NCBI RefSeq assembly: GCF_000513955.1
Contig: NZ_AZUZ01000032.1
Location: 1,021-48,569, forward strand
DNA length: 47,549 nucleotides
Source: Pseudoxanthomonas suwonensis J47
Lineage (GTDB): Bacteria > Pseudomonadota > Gammaproteobacteria > Xanthomonadales > Xanthomonadaceae
Reading direction: 5' to 3'
Part shown: positions 17,456 to 25,599 of the stretch, piece by piece
Layout: each line of letters begins with the position of its first letter
How positions within the stretch are numbered: position 1 is the first letter of the stretch
The notes under the pieces: model-generated
Told to the model about the DNA's origin: nothing
What the model saw: only the letters and a program-made list of their open reading frames with translations
Databases searched by the model: none
Program-made: the position numbers and the translations under genes

Positions 17456-18711
17456 GGTGGCCGGGCGCGACCGCGCGGGTCCTGATCGCGCTGCTGGCCG
17501 GCGCCGTCGTCGGCCTGGCCCTGGCCCACTGGCATCCGGGCGCGGCGGCCACCGCCGCCAGCATCGCCCAGCCGGTCGGCAAGCTGTGGCTGAGCGCGCT
17601 GCAGATGACCGTGGTGCCGCTGGTGCTGGCGCTGGTGATCCTGGGCGTGGCCACCGCCGCCGACGCCGCCTCGTCCGGACGCGTGGCGCGGCGCGCGCTC
17701 ACCACCTTCGTGGTGCTGCTGTCGCTGTTCGCCGCCTACGCGGCGCTGGTGGCGCCGGCGCTGCTGTCGCTGGTGCCGCGCAGCCCGCAGCTGGCCGCGA
17801 CCCTGCAGGCCTCGCCGGCGGCGATGGCGGTCGGCGAGGCGCCGACGCTGGCGCAGTGGATCGGCAACATCATCCCGTCGAACGCGATCATGGCCGCCGC
17901 GCAGGGCGCGATGCTGCCGCTGGTGGTGTTCGCGCTGTTCTTCGGTTTCGCCCTCACCCGCGTGGCGGTGGACCGGCGCGCTCAGGTGGTCGGCCTGTGC
18001 CACGGCATCGCCGACACCATGATCGTGATCGTGCACTGGGTGCTGCTGGCCGCGCCGCTGGGCGTGTTCGCGCTGATGCTGGCGGTATGCGCGCAGGCCG
18101 GGCTTGGCGTGGTCGGCGCGCTGGCCGGCTACATCGTCCTGCAGTGCGCGATGTACATCGGCGCGATCGCGATCTGCTACGGACTGGTCGCGGTATTCGC
18201 GCGGCGTTCGCCCGCTGCGTTCGCCAGCGCGATCCTGCCGGCGCAGGTGGTGGCCGCCAGCACCCAGTCCTCGCTGGCCTCGCTGCCGGCGATGCTGGAA
18301 AGCGCGCGCGAGCGGCTGGGCCTGTCGCCCTCGGTGGCGGCGCTGGTGCTGCCGATGGCGGTGACCCTGTTCCGCATCACCTCGCCGATCCAGTACCTCG
18401 TCGCCGCCGCGTTCGTGGCCTGGGCCTACGGCATCGAACTGACCGCGCTGCAGCTGGCTGCCGGCTCGGCACTGGCGGTGGTGATCAGCCTGGGTTCGGT
18501 GGGCCTGCCCGGCCAGGTGAGCTTCATGGCCACGGTGATGCCGGTGACCCAGTCGATGGGGCTGCCGGTGGAACCGCTGGGCCTGCTGCTGGCGGTGGAC
18601 ACCATTCCCGACGTGTTCGCCACCACCGGCAACGTGACCGGCGACCTCACCGCCACCGCGATCGTGGCGCGGCAGAGCAGCGACATCGCCGACACCCCGC
18701 CGGCATCGTGA
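17452..18711 (+). CDS. Dicarboxylate/amino acid:cation symporter (DAACS/SLC1) with atypical substrate site
   Basis: 419-residue inner-membrane transporter, last gene of the rightward operon. The fold is recognisable: TM1-6, hairpin 1 with the Ser-rich STQSSLASLP, hairpin 2 with GSVGLPGQVSFMA, and TM8 with NVTGD (394-398). Two key places differ from glutamate carriers. TM7 has FRITS (307-311) in place of the NMDGT sodium motif, and TM8 has Ala390 where GltPh has Arg397, the residue that holds the side-chain carboxylate. So it probably does not carry aspartate or glutamate in the usual way. In this cluster L-Ala-D-Glu or another peptide-derived product is a sensible guess. Confidence 0.88.
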   Translation: MRWPGATARVLIALLAGAVVGLALAHWHPGAAATAASIAQPVGKLWLSALQMTVVPLVLALVILGVATAADAASSGRVARRALTTFVVLLSLFAAYAALVAPALLSLVPRSPQLAATLQASPAAMAVGEAPTLAQWIGNIIPSNAIMAAAQGAMLPLVVFALFFGFALTRVAVDRRAQVVGLCHGIADTMIVIVHWVLLAAPLGVFALMLAVCAQAGLGVVGALAGYIVLQCAMYIGAIAICYGLVAVFARRSPAAFASAILPAQVVAASTQSSLASLPAMLESARERLGLSPSVAALVLPMAVTLFRITSPIQYLVAAAFVAWAYGIELTALQLAAGSALAVVISLGSVGLPGQVSFMATVMPVTQSMGLPVEPLGLLLAVDTIPDVFATTGNVTGDLTATAIVARQSSDIADTPPAS

Positions 18712-18808
18712 CATCTCCGCGGCGAGGCTGAATCCCGCCCCGCCGCGATCACGCGTGGATCACCGCCGCGGCCGGACATTGGCGCCCTTGCCAACGACGG
18801 AGCGCGCG

Positions 18809-19306
18809 ATGAAGACCCGACGCATCTACTCGACCCCGAACCTGGCCGCGGCGCAGGCGGCGCTGGCCGCCGCGCACGAAGCCGGCATCGAACGCGATTC
18901 GCTGTCGCTGATCGCGCGCTCGGACATCGAGATGGAAGCGGTGCCCAGCGACCTGCGCGAAGCGCATACCGACATGGTCCCCGCAGCGCTGCGCGGAGCC
19001 GCCGGCGGCGGTGCGATGGGGCTGGTCGCCGGGCTGGCCGCGGTCGCGATCCCGCCGCTGGGCATCACCCTCGCCGGCGCCGGGATCATGGCGGCGGTGG
19101 GTGCGCTGGTCGGCAGCTGGTCCTCGGCGCTGATGGGCGCCACCGTGCCGGATCCAGTGCGCCGCCGGTTCGAGGACGAGATCGAGGCCGGCCGCATCCT
19201 GCTGGTGGTCGACGCCGAGGACGGGGAGCTCCCGCGTGCGGAAGCGGCGGTGCTGCGGGCCGGCGCCGCGCCCATGCCCTACGACGCGCCCAGCGCGGTC
19301 AGCTGA
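18809..19306 (+). CDS. Small membrane-associated protein with glycine-rich hairpin (DUF1269-like)
   Basis: 165 residues. A soluble N-terminal alpha/beta part (RIYSTPNLAAAQAALAAAHE ... LSLIARSDIEME) resembles a ferredoxin-like fold. A strongly glycine-rich membrane hairpin follows at about 69-112 (GAAGGGAMGLVAGLAAVA; GAGIMAAVGALVGSW), then a short C-terminal strand region (GRILLVVDAEDGELPRAEAA). The layout matches small general-stress membrane proteins; no function is established. It stands alone between the symporter operon and the next small gene; the ATG at 18809 follows GGAG. Confidence 0.75.
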   Translation: MKTRRIYSTPNLAAAQAALAAAHEAGIERDSLSLIARSDIEMEAVPSDLREAHTDMVPAALRGAAGGGAMGLVAGLAAVAIPPLGITLAGAGIMAAVGALVGSWSSALMGATVPDPVRRRFEDEIEAGRILLVVDAEDGELPRAEAAVLRAGAAPMPYDAPSAVS

Positions 19307-19387
19307 ACCGCGCCTGCGCATAACCTCGCGATCACGCCGGCGGACACCGGCGTTAACCGCCGCGTCGCTACGTTGCAGGCTCATCCG

Positions 19388-19720
19388 ATGAACATGAGAG
19401 ACGCCATGGCCCCGCAGCAACCCGGTTACCAGATCCCCGGCCGCGAGCCGGTCGACTCGTTCACCGATTCGAGCTACTGGCAGCAGCAGTACAACCGTGA
19501 GCCCTACTACCTCGAAGGCGACAGCTACGAGGACTTCGACCCGGCCTACCGCCTCGGCTACGGCGCGCGCCGGCGCCATCCGCAGCACGACTTCGCCAGC
19601 CTCGAGGCCCAGCTGCAACAGGAATGGGAAGCGAGCAAGGGCCCGTCGCGCCTGGACTGGAACCGCGCCCGCCACGCCGTGCTGCGCGCCTGGGAACGCG
19701 GCGAGCCGCACGGTATCTGA
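19388..19720 (+). CDS. Small conserved protein of unknown function (stress-type)
   Basis: 110 residues from the ATG at 19388 (in-frame ATGs also at 19394 and 19406; the last has GAGAG just ahead and may be the true start). Acidic and aromatic: SSYWQQQYNREPYYLEGDS, DPAYRLGYGARRRH, WEASKGPSRLDWNRARHAV. The YRLGYGAR...W..A..AWE pattern is shared by small proteins found widely in proteobacteria, often next to stress genes like the membrane protein upstream. No signal peptide or membrane segment. Function unknown. Confidence 0.75.
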   Translation: MNMRDAMAPQQPGYQIPGREPVDSFTDSSYWQQQYNREPYYLEGDSYEDFDPAYRLGYGARRRHPQHDFASLEAQLQQEWEASKGPSRLDWNRARHAVLRAWERGEPHGI

Positions 19721-19762
19721 CGGTAACGAGGATTGCGGACGGACGCCGGTGCGCCGGGCGCG

Positions 19763-21967
19763 TCAGCGTCCGTCCGCCGGCGCGAGCAGCTCGAAGCTCG
19801 CCGGGGCTCCCGCGACCGAAGACGGCGCAATCCACACATCGAAGGCACCCGGCTCGGCGCCATGGGTGCCATCGGCCCGGGTGAACGCCAGGTCCGCGCG
19901 CGACAGGGTGAACTCCACGTCGCGTGATTCGCCCGGCTGCAGCAGGATCTTGCGGAAGCCCTTCAGCTCGCGCACCGGGCGCACCCGGCTACCGACGCGG
20001 TCGTGCACGTACAGCTGCAGCACTTCCTCGGCCGCGCGCTCGCCCGTGTTGCGCACCGTGCAGCGCACGGTCAGCGCGCCGTTCCATTCCAGTGTCGCAG
20101 CATCGACGCGGGTCTCGCCGTACTCGATCCTGCCGTAACCCAGACCGTGGCCGAAAGGATACAGCGCGGTGTTCGGGTACTCGCGCCAGCGCGCCTTGAA
20201 TTCGGACATTTCCGGCGTTTCAGGGCGGCCGGTGCGCGGATGGTTGTAGAAGTACGGCTGCTGCCCGGAATCGTGCGGGAAGCTCACCGGCAGCCGGCCC
20301 GACGGGCTGTACCCGCCGAACACCACGTCGGCGATGGCATGGCCGGTCTGGCTGCCGAGGAACCAGGTCACCAGGATCGCCTGCGCATCGTGGATCGCGC
20401 CTTCCAGCGCCAGTGCGCGGCCGTTGCGCAGCAGCACCACCACCGGCGTGCCGGTCGCAGCCACCGCCTCGGCCAGCGCCTGCTGCGCCGGCGGAATGAC
20501 GATACGGGTGCGCGACTGCGCCTCGCCGCTGTAGCGCTGCGGTTCGCCCACCGCCAGCAGGACCACGTCTGCGCGGCGGGCCGCGGCCACCGCCGCCTCG
20601 ATGCCGCCTTCGATCGGCGCTTCCAGGCCACAGCCATCGACCACTTCCAGCGCACCGCCCGTTCCGTCGAGCGCGGCGGCGATGCCCGTCTCGAGGGTGA
20701 CGTAGCGCGAGCGGTCGCCGAACAGGGTCCAGCAGCCTTCGATGTTGTCGCGGTCGCGCGCGAACGGGCCGACCAGGGCGATGCGTGCATCACGCCGCAG
20801 CGGCAGCACGCCGCCGTCGTTCTTCAGCATCACGATCGAGCGCCGGGCCGCATCGCGGGCCAGCGCCTCGTGCGCCTCGCGGTGCGAGGTATCGGCTTCG
20901 CGCGCCGGATCCAGGGAACGGTACGGATCGTCGAACAGGCCGATCGCCGCCTTCACCGAAAGCACCCGGCGTACCGCCTCGTCCACCGCCTCCACCGGCA
21001 CCACGCCTGACTCCACCAGTGCCGGCAGGTGGGCGGCGTAGTGGCCGCTCTGCATGCTCATGTCCATGCCGGCGGCGAACGCCAGGCGGGTCGCGTCGCG
21101 GTCGTCGGCCGCGTAGCCGTGCGCGACCAGCTCCATGTCGGCGGTGTAGTCGGACACCACCAGGCCGGGGAACTGCCATTCGCCGCGCAGCAGCGTGGTC
21201 AGCAGCGCATGGTTGGCGCTGGCCGGGATGCCGTTGATGTCGTTGAACGCGGTCATAACCGTCAGCGCGCCGGCGTCGAACGCGGCCTTGAACGGTGGCA
21301 GGTGCACGTCGCGCAGGGTGCCGCGCGAGATTTCCACGTAGTTGTAGTCCATGCCCGCGGCTACCGCGCCGTAGGCGGCGAAGTGCTTGGGCGTGGCCAG
21401 CAGCGAATCGTGCGCGCGCAGGTCCGGGCCCTGGAAACCGCGCACGCGCGCGGCGGCAAACGCGCAGCCCAGATGCACGTCCTCCCCGGCGCCTTCGGCG
21501 ACGCGCCCCCAGCGCTGGTCGCGGGCGATGTCCACGGCCGGGGCAAAGGTCCAGTGCAGGCCGGCCGCGGTGGCCTCGATCGCGGTGGCGCGCGCGGTGC
21601 GCTCGGCCAGCCCGGGTTCGAAGCTGGCCGCTTCGCCCAGCGGGATCGGGAACACGGTGCGCATGCCATGGATCACGTCGGCGGCCAGCAGCACCGGGAT
21701 GCCGAGCCGGCTTTCTTCCACCGCCACGCGCTGGATCTCGCGGCCCTGCTCGGCGCCGACGCCATTGAACAGCGCGCCCACGCGGCCGGCGCGCACCTGC
21801 TCGAGCACTTCGGCGGCGTTGCGGACGTTGGTCTCCGGATTCACGTCCGGCGCGAAGGGACGGACCATGTCCGCGAAGATGCCCAGCTGGCCGACCTTCT
21901 CTTCGAGGGTCATGCGCGCCAGCAGGTCCTCTACCCTCGCGTCGGTGGGCTTCGCTTCAATCGGCAT
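19763..21967 (-). CDS. bglX: Beta-glucosidase, glycoside hydrolase family 3
   Basis: 734 residues, full BglX-type architecture: N-terminal barrel (about 10-300: MTLEEKVGQLGIF, HGMRTVFPIPLGEAASFEP, ATPKHFAAYG) with nucleophile D273 in VVSDYTADMEL, alpha/beta sandwich with the acid/base region (about 370-560), and a C-terminal fibronectin III-like domain (about 640-725: VRCTVRNTGERAAEEVLQLY). It hydrolyses terminal beta-glucosides. Unlike most BglX proteins it has no signal peptide from this ATG, so it may act in the cytosol or the signal may have been lost. No sugar transporter or regulator is adjacent; the gene is isolated. GH3 beta-N-acetylglucosaminidase (NagZ) is excluded because the KH(F/G)PGH-type motif is missing. 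Confidence 0.92.
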   Translation of the reverse strand: MPIEAKPTDARVEDLLARMTLEEKVGQLGIFADMVRPFAPDVNPETNVRNAAEVLEQVRAGRVGALFNGVGAEQGREIQRVAVEESRLGIPVLLAADVIHGMRTVFPIPLGEAASFEPGLAERTARATAIEATAAGLHWTFAPAVDIARDQRWGRVAEGAGEDVHLGCAFAAARVRGFQGPDLRAHDSLLATPKHFAAYGAVAAGMDYNYVEISRGTLRDVHLPPFKAAFDAGALTVMTAFNDINGIPASANHALLTTLLRGEWQFPGLVVSDYTADMELVAHGYAADDRDATRLAFAAGMDMSMQSGHYAAHLPALVESGVVPVEAVDEAVRRVLSVKAAIGLFDDPYRSLDPAREADTSHREAHEALARDAARRSIVMLKNDGGVLPLRRDARIALVGPFARDRDNIEGCWTLFGDRSRYVTLETGIAAALDGTGGALEVVDGCGLEAPIEGGIEAAVAAARRADVVLLAVGEPQRYSGEAQSRTRIVIPPAQQALAEAVAATGTPVVVLLRNGRALALEGAIHDAQAILVTWFLGSQTGHAIADVVFGGYSPSGRLPVSFPHDSGQQPYFYNHPRTGRPETPEMSEFKARWREYPNTALYPFGHGLGYGRIEYGETRVDAATLEWNGALTVRCTVRNTGERAAEEVLQLYVHDRVGSRVRPVRELKGFRKILLQPGESRDVEFTLSRADLAFTRADGTHGAEPGAFDVWIAPSSVAGAPASFELLAPADGR

Positions 21968-22080
21968 TCGGCGGGGTACGGCGTGGGGAAGGGGGCCGAT
22001 TCTATCCGAGGCGCCCGGAACGGCCAGCGAAGCCTGGCGTGGCCCGTGTAACGTTCTGTAACAGGCATCACCCGGTGCCG

Positions 22081-22123
22081 GAAAAGAAAGCGGCGCGGAG
22101 TCCAGAAGGACTCCGCGCCGCTT
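22081..22123 (-). terminator. Intrinsic terminator of the BON-domain gene
   Basis: Perfect 16-bp stem: AAGCGGCGCGGAGTCC (22088-22103) and its complement (22108-22123), loop of 4. Read on the minus strand it is followed by TCTTTTC, and it starts 42 bases after the BON gene stop. This is the clearest Rho-independent terminator in the window. Confidence 0.88.
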
Positions 22124-22165
22124 GGCGCGCCGTCGTCACCCCGGTGCGCCAGAACCTTCGCGCCG

Positions 22166-22510
22166 TCAGCGCGAACCGGTGACCTTCACCTTGGTGGTGT
22201 CGACCTTGGACACGCCGTCGATGCCCTTGGCGATCTCCTTGGCCTTGTCGGCCTGGGCCTGGGTCTCGGCGGTACCGGTCAGGTAGACCACGCCGTCGAC
22301 GGTGTCGACTTCGAGCTTGGTGCCGGACACGTCGCTGTCGGCCAGCAGGCTCGACTTCACCTTGGTGGTGATCCAGGTGTCGTTGACCGGCTGCGACGAA
22401 TCGGCGTCGGCGGCCGGCTTCTTCTCCGGCTTCTCGTCGTTGGCCAGCGCCATGTTGGCGCCCAGCGCGGCGACCAGGGCAACCGCGAAAATCGATGCAT
22501 TCCTGCACAT
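22166..22510 (-). CDS. Periplasmic BON-domain protein (OsmY-like)
   Basis: 114 residues. Signal peptide 1-23 (GANMALA|ND), short charged linker, then one BON domain (about 45-112): VNDTWITTKVKSSLLADSDV, then LEVDTVDGVVYLTGTAETQA and AKEIAKGIDGVSKVDTTKV. BON domains bind phospholipids; the OsmY group responds to osmotic and envelope stress. One domain instead of OsmY's two. The start ATG at 22510 has GGAG at a good distance. Monocistronic, with its own terminator downstream. Confidence 0.9.
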   Translation of the reverse strand: MCRNASIFAVALVAALGANMALANDEKPEKKPAADADSSQPVNDTWITTKVKSSLLADSDVSGTKLEVDTVDGVVYLTGTAETQAQADKAKEIAKGIDGVSKVDTTKVKVTGSR

Positions 22511-22674
22511 TGGCGAAACTCCTTTCCTGTGGATGTGGGGCGCAGTCTCCCGATCCGCGCGTCTAGCGTCGGTGAATCCTGGCGTGAAGGTTGTGCAGGA
22601 TTCAGGCGCGCGAGGCTTGCCGGAAGCACGCCCGCACACGTGTAATCCATACTGGTTCCAGCAAGGACACGGAC

Positions 22675-23715
22675 ATGGCCACCATCGAGGTCGCACTGGT
22701 CGGTTACGGCCTGGCCGGTCGCGTGTTCCACGCGCCGTTGATCGAGGCGACGCCCGGCCTGCATCTGCACACCGTGGTCTCCAGCGACCCGGCCAAGGTG
22801 CACGCCGCCCTTCCGCAGGTGCGCGTGCTCCCGGAGCCGGCCGCGGCCTTCGCCGATCCGGCGATCCAGCTGGTCGTGCTGGCCACGCCCAACGACACCC
22901 ACGCACCGCTGGCGCTGCAGGCGCTGGCCGCCGGCAAGCATGTCGTCGTCGACAAACCCTTCGCCCTGGACACGACCCAGGCGCAGGCGATGGCCGAGGC
23001 CGGACGCGAACACCGGTGCGTACTGGCCGTGTTCCACAATCGGCGCTGGGACGCCGACTTCCTCGCCCTGCGCGGACTGCTCCAGGCCGGCGCGCTGGGC
23101 GAAGTCGCCGAATTCCACTCGCACTTCGACCGCTTCCGCCCGCAGGTGCCCGACCGCTGGCGCGACCGCGCCGGTCCCGGCAGCGGCCTGTGGTACGACC
23201 TGGGTCCGCACCTGGTCGACCAGGCCCTGCAGCTGTTCGGCACCCCGCTCGCCGTGCAGGCCGACCTGGGGCTGCAGCGCGACGGCGCCAGCGCGGTCGA
23301 CTACTTCCACGTGCAGCTGCGCTATCCGCGCCTGCGCGCGGTACTGCACGCCGGCTCGCTGGTCCCCGGACACGGCCTGCGCTTCGCCGTCCACGGCAGC
23401 GGCGGCAGTTGGATCAAGCACGGCCTGGACCCGCAGGAAGACGCGCTGCGCGGCGGTGCCATCCCCGGCGGCGCGGACTGGGGCCGCGATCCGCGCCCGG
23501 GCACCCTGCTGCGCGTGCAGCCGGACGGCAGCGTGCGCGAGGAAGCCTCACCGACGCCGCCGGGTGACTACCTCGCCTATTACGCACAGCTGCGTGATGC
23601 GATCACCGATGGAGCGCCGCCACCTGTTTCAGTGGAGGACGCGCTGGCGACGATCCGGGTGATCGAGGCGGGGCTGCGCAGCAACGCCGAGCGGCGGGAG
23701 ATCGCGCTTGCCTGA
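22675..23715 (+). CDS. Gfo/Idh/MocA-family NAD(P)-dependent oxidoreductase
   Basis: 346 residues. Rossmann N-terminus VALVGYGLAGRVFHAPLIEA, then LVVLATPNDTHAPLALQALA and the EKP-type signature as VVVDKPFAL (Asp in place of the usual Glu), which is common in the YdgJ subgroup. The C-terminal sheet domain contains GSGLWYDLGPHLVDQALQLF, with the His and Asp of the catalytic region. These enzymes oxidise or reduce sugars and cyclitols; substrate unknown. The ATG at 22675 follows AAGGAC. It is transcribed away from the BON gene and has no operon partner. Confidence 0.9.
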   Translation: MATIEVALVGYGLAGRVFHAPLIEATPGLHLHTVVSSDPAKVHAALPQVRVLPEPAAAFADPAIQLVVLATPNDTHAPLALQALAAGKHVVVDKPFALDTTQAQAMAEAGREHRCVLAVFHNRRWDADFLALRGLLQAGALGEVAEFHSHFDRFRPQVPDRWRDRAGPGSGLWYDLGPHLVDQALQLFGTPLAVQADLGLQRDGASAVDYFHVQLRYPRLRAVLHAGSLVPGHGLRFAVHGSGGSWIKHGLDPQEDALRGGAIPGGADWGRDPRPGTLLRVQPDGSVREEASPTPPGDYLAYYAQLRDAITDGAPPPVSVEDALATIRVIEAGLRSNAERREIALA

Positions 23716-23744
23716 AGCAGGCAGGGTAGGCGTGCGTTGTCGGG

Positions 23745-23875
23745 TTGCCGACCCTTTCCCCCCTGCCCCCGCTCCGCGCCCCGGCCCGCGTCCAGAGGAC
23801 GCGGGCGTTCGACGGCATGCGCGCAAGTGGCGCGCAAACATGCCGTCTCACCCCGGTGGGAGAGAGAGGAGATAG
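23745..23875. repeat. Long intergenic repeat, copy 1
   Basis: Shares a block of about 100 bases with 36448-36548: CCCCGCTCCGCGCCC, then GCGTCCAG, GCGGGC, TTCG, CGGCATGCGCGC, AGTGGCGCGCA, ACATGCCGTCTC and a G/A-rich end. Within it GACGGCATGCGCGC and GGCGCGC..CATGCCGTC pair to a hairpin (23811-23847). Non-coding in all frames by codon use; lies just after the oxidoreductase stop. Confidence 0.75.
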
Positions 23876-23903
23876 AAGCCATGACCTCAACGCGCCGGAA
23901 GAC

Positions 23904-24006
23904 GCGGTAGCGCGGGGGTATGCCGCAAGCAGCACATGGATGTGCTGCGCTCGCGCGTTGGAGCAGGACGCGGAACCGCGCGATGCGCCATACCCCGCGC
24001 TGCCGC
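23904..24006. repeat. Nested palindromic element (outer stem plus inner hairpin)
   Basis: Outer arms 23904-23922 (GCGGTAGCGCGGGGGTATG) and 23989-24006 (CATACCCCGCGCTGCCGC) pair with one mismatch and one bulge. Inside is a perfect 9-bp hairpin GCAGCACAT-GG-ATGTGCTGC (23929-23948). With copy 1 of the long repeat it fills the 380-base gene-free stretch 23716-24095. No promoter or open frame of normal codon use was seen there. Confidence 0.65.
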
Positions 24007-24095
24007 GGCTCCGTCCGAAGCCGGCCAGCTCAACGCCGTTGCCGTTGCTGTTGCCTCGCTGTTGCTGCACCCGCCGTTCCGCCCACCCGCCGGCA

Positions 24096-25004
24096 CTACT
24101 CGCGTTTCACCCCATGCCCGCCAAAACGGTCGCGCAGCGCGGCCAGCAGGCGGTCGCTGAAGGACTCACGGTCGCGCGAACGCAGCCGCTCCAGCAGCGA
24201 CAACGTGATCACCGGCGCCGGCACGTCCAGCTCCACCGCCTCGGCCACCGTCCATCGGCCCTCGCCCGAGTCCGGCACCCACGCCGCGATGCCTTCCAGC
24301 GACGGGTTGTCGCGCAACGCATCGGCGGCCAGGTCCAGCAGCCAGGAACGGACCACGCTGCCATGCCGCCAGATCTCGGCCACATGCGGCAGGTCCAGCG
24401 CCAGCTCCTCCTTGCGCTGCATGATCGCGAAGCCTTCCGCGTAGGCTTGCATCATTCCGTACTCGATGCCGTTGTGGACCATCTTGGCGAAGTGGCCCGC
24501 GCCTTCCGGGCCGACCCGGCCCCAGCCGCGATCGGGCGCCGGCGCCAGCGTCTCGAACAGCGGCCGCAGCCGTTCGCAGGCTGCCGCATCGCCGCCGACC
24601 ATCAGGCTGTAACCCTCCTGCAGGCCCCACACCCCGCCGCTGGTGCCGCAGTCGAGGAAGTCGATGCCCTGCGCACGGCACTGCGCCGCGCGGCGCTGGC
24701 TGTCGCGGTAGTTGGAATTGCCGCCGTCGACCACCATGTCGCCGCCCTGCAGCAATGGCAGCAGCGTAGCCAGCGTGGCGTCGACCGGCTCGCCCGCCGG
24801 GACCATCAGCCACAGCGCGCGTGGCGCCGGCAGCGCGGCCACCAGCGCCTGCAGCGATTCCACCGTCTCCAGCCCGTGCGCCTGGGCCGCCCGTTCGCGC
24901 GCACCGGCGCCAGGGTCGAAACCGACCACGCGGTGTCCGCCGCGCTGCAGCCGCGCGGCCATGTTCGCGCCCATCCGGCCCAGGCCGATCATGCCGATAT
25001 CCAT
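24096..25004 (-). CDS. gnd: 6-phosphogluconate dehydrogenase, short NAD-type (decarboxylating)
   Basis: Oxidises 6-phosphogluconate to ribulose 5-phosphate and CO2 in the cytosol. 302 residues, the short form (GntZ/YqeC type), not the 470-residue NADP form. N-terminal Rossmann GLGRMGANMAARL, VVDGGNSNYRDS, the substrate stretch LDCGTSGGVWGLQEGYSLMVGG, and the catalytic lysine in FAKMVHNGIEYGMMQAYAEGF. The start has a near-perfect ribosome site (GGAGGTGGC). It is the last gene of a minus-strand run with the small membrane protein and the cupin gene; no gluconate kinase or zwf is in the window. Confidence 0.93.
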   Translation of the reverse strand: MDIGMIGLGRMGANMAARLQRGGHRVVGFDPGAGARERAAQAHGLETVESLQALVAALPAPRALWLMVPAGEPVDATLATLLPLLQGGDMVVDGGNSNYRDSQRRAAQCRAQGIDFLDCGTSGGVWGLQEGYSLMVGGDAAACERLRPLFETLAPAPDRGWGRVGPEGAGHFAKMVHNGIEYGMMQAYAEGFAIMQRKEELALDLPHVAEIWRHGSVVRSWLLDLAADALRDNPSLEGIAAWVPDSGEGRWTVAEAVELDVPAPVITLSLLERLRSRDRESFSDRLLAALRDRFGGHGVKRE

Positions 25005-25062
25005 GCCACCTCCGTTCGCGTGGGCCGGCGGCCGCGCACGTGCGGCGCGCCGGTCCGGTCTC

Positions 25063-25500
25063 TCAACGCAGCCAGCCGCGGGCCAGCGCCCGCCGCGCAT
25101 AGCTCCACAGGAACGCGGCAATGACCAGCAGCAGCAGCGGCATCGCCAGCCCCGCCGCGCCATAGGCCGCCCATGCCGGCGTCACCAGGTAGGCCCCGAG
25201 GAACTGCACCAGCAGCGCCAGCAGCGAGATGCCGAACATCGTCACCGCCCAGCGCCGGCGTACCAGCAAGCCGATCGCGCCAAGCAGCCCGCCGAACACG
25301 GCGAAGGCGAAGGCCACGTCCACCCACGCCGGCGTGGCCTGGTACACCTGCCGCTGCAGCTCGGTCAGGGCCGCCAGGCGGGTGTCGTCCATCGTCACCT
25401 GCATGTAGAACATCGCCACGCCGATCAGGTTCCAGACCAGCGCCAGGATCGCCACCAGCCAGTACGCCGGGGGCCTCGAGGCTACCGTTTGCGTCTGCAT
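25063..25500 (-). CDS. Four-helix inner-membrane protein of unknown function
   Basis: 145 residues. Membrane segments about 13-33 (YWLVAILALVWNLIGVAMFY), 58-80 (WVDVAFAFAVFGGLLGAIGLLV), 85-105 and 112-134 (GLAMPLLLLVIAAFLWS). A short periplasmic loop between TM1 and TM2 has LTELQRQVYQATPAW, a pattern seen in uncharacterised proteins of this size in Xanthomonadaceae that are sometimes labelled sugar transporter without proof. Located 58 bases upstream of gnd and downstream of the cupin gene on the same strand. Confidence 0.75.
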   Translation of the reverse strand: MQTQTVASRPPAYWLVAILALVWNLIGVAMFYMQVTMDDTRLAALTELQRQVYQATPAWVDVAFAFAVFGGLLGAIGLLVRRRWAVTMFGISLLALLVQFLGAYLVTPAWAAYGAAGLAMPLLLLVIAAFLWSYARRALARGWLR

Positions 25501-25599
25501 GTCCGCCTCCCCTTCCGCGGCGCCAGTGCCGCCGGGCCGAGCCTACGCCCATGCCGGTGCGGGTGGCAGTGCCTGGGCCCAGGGACCGGTCCGGGCGCG

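Noticed and set aside
19763-21967. GH3 enzyme as the N-acetylglucosaminidase NagZ, which would link to wall recycling.
   Set aside because: It has the three-domain BglX architecture and lacks the NagZ His/Asp loop motif.
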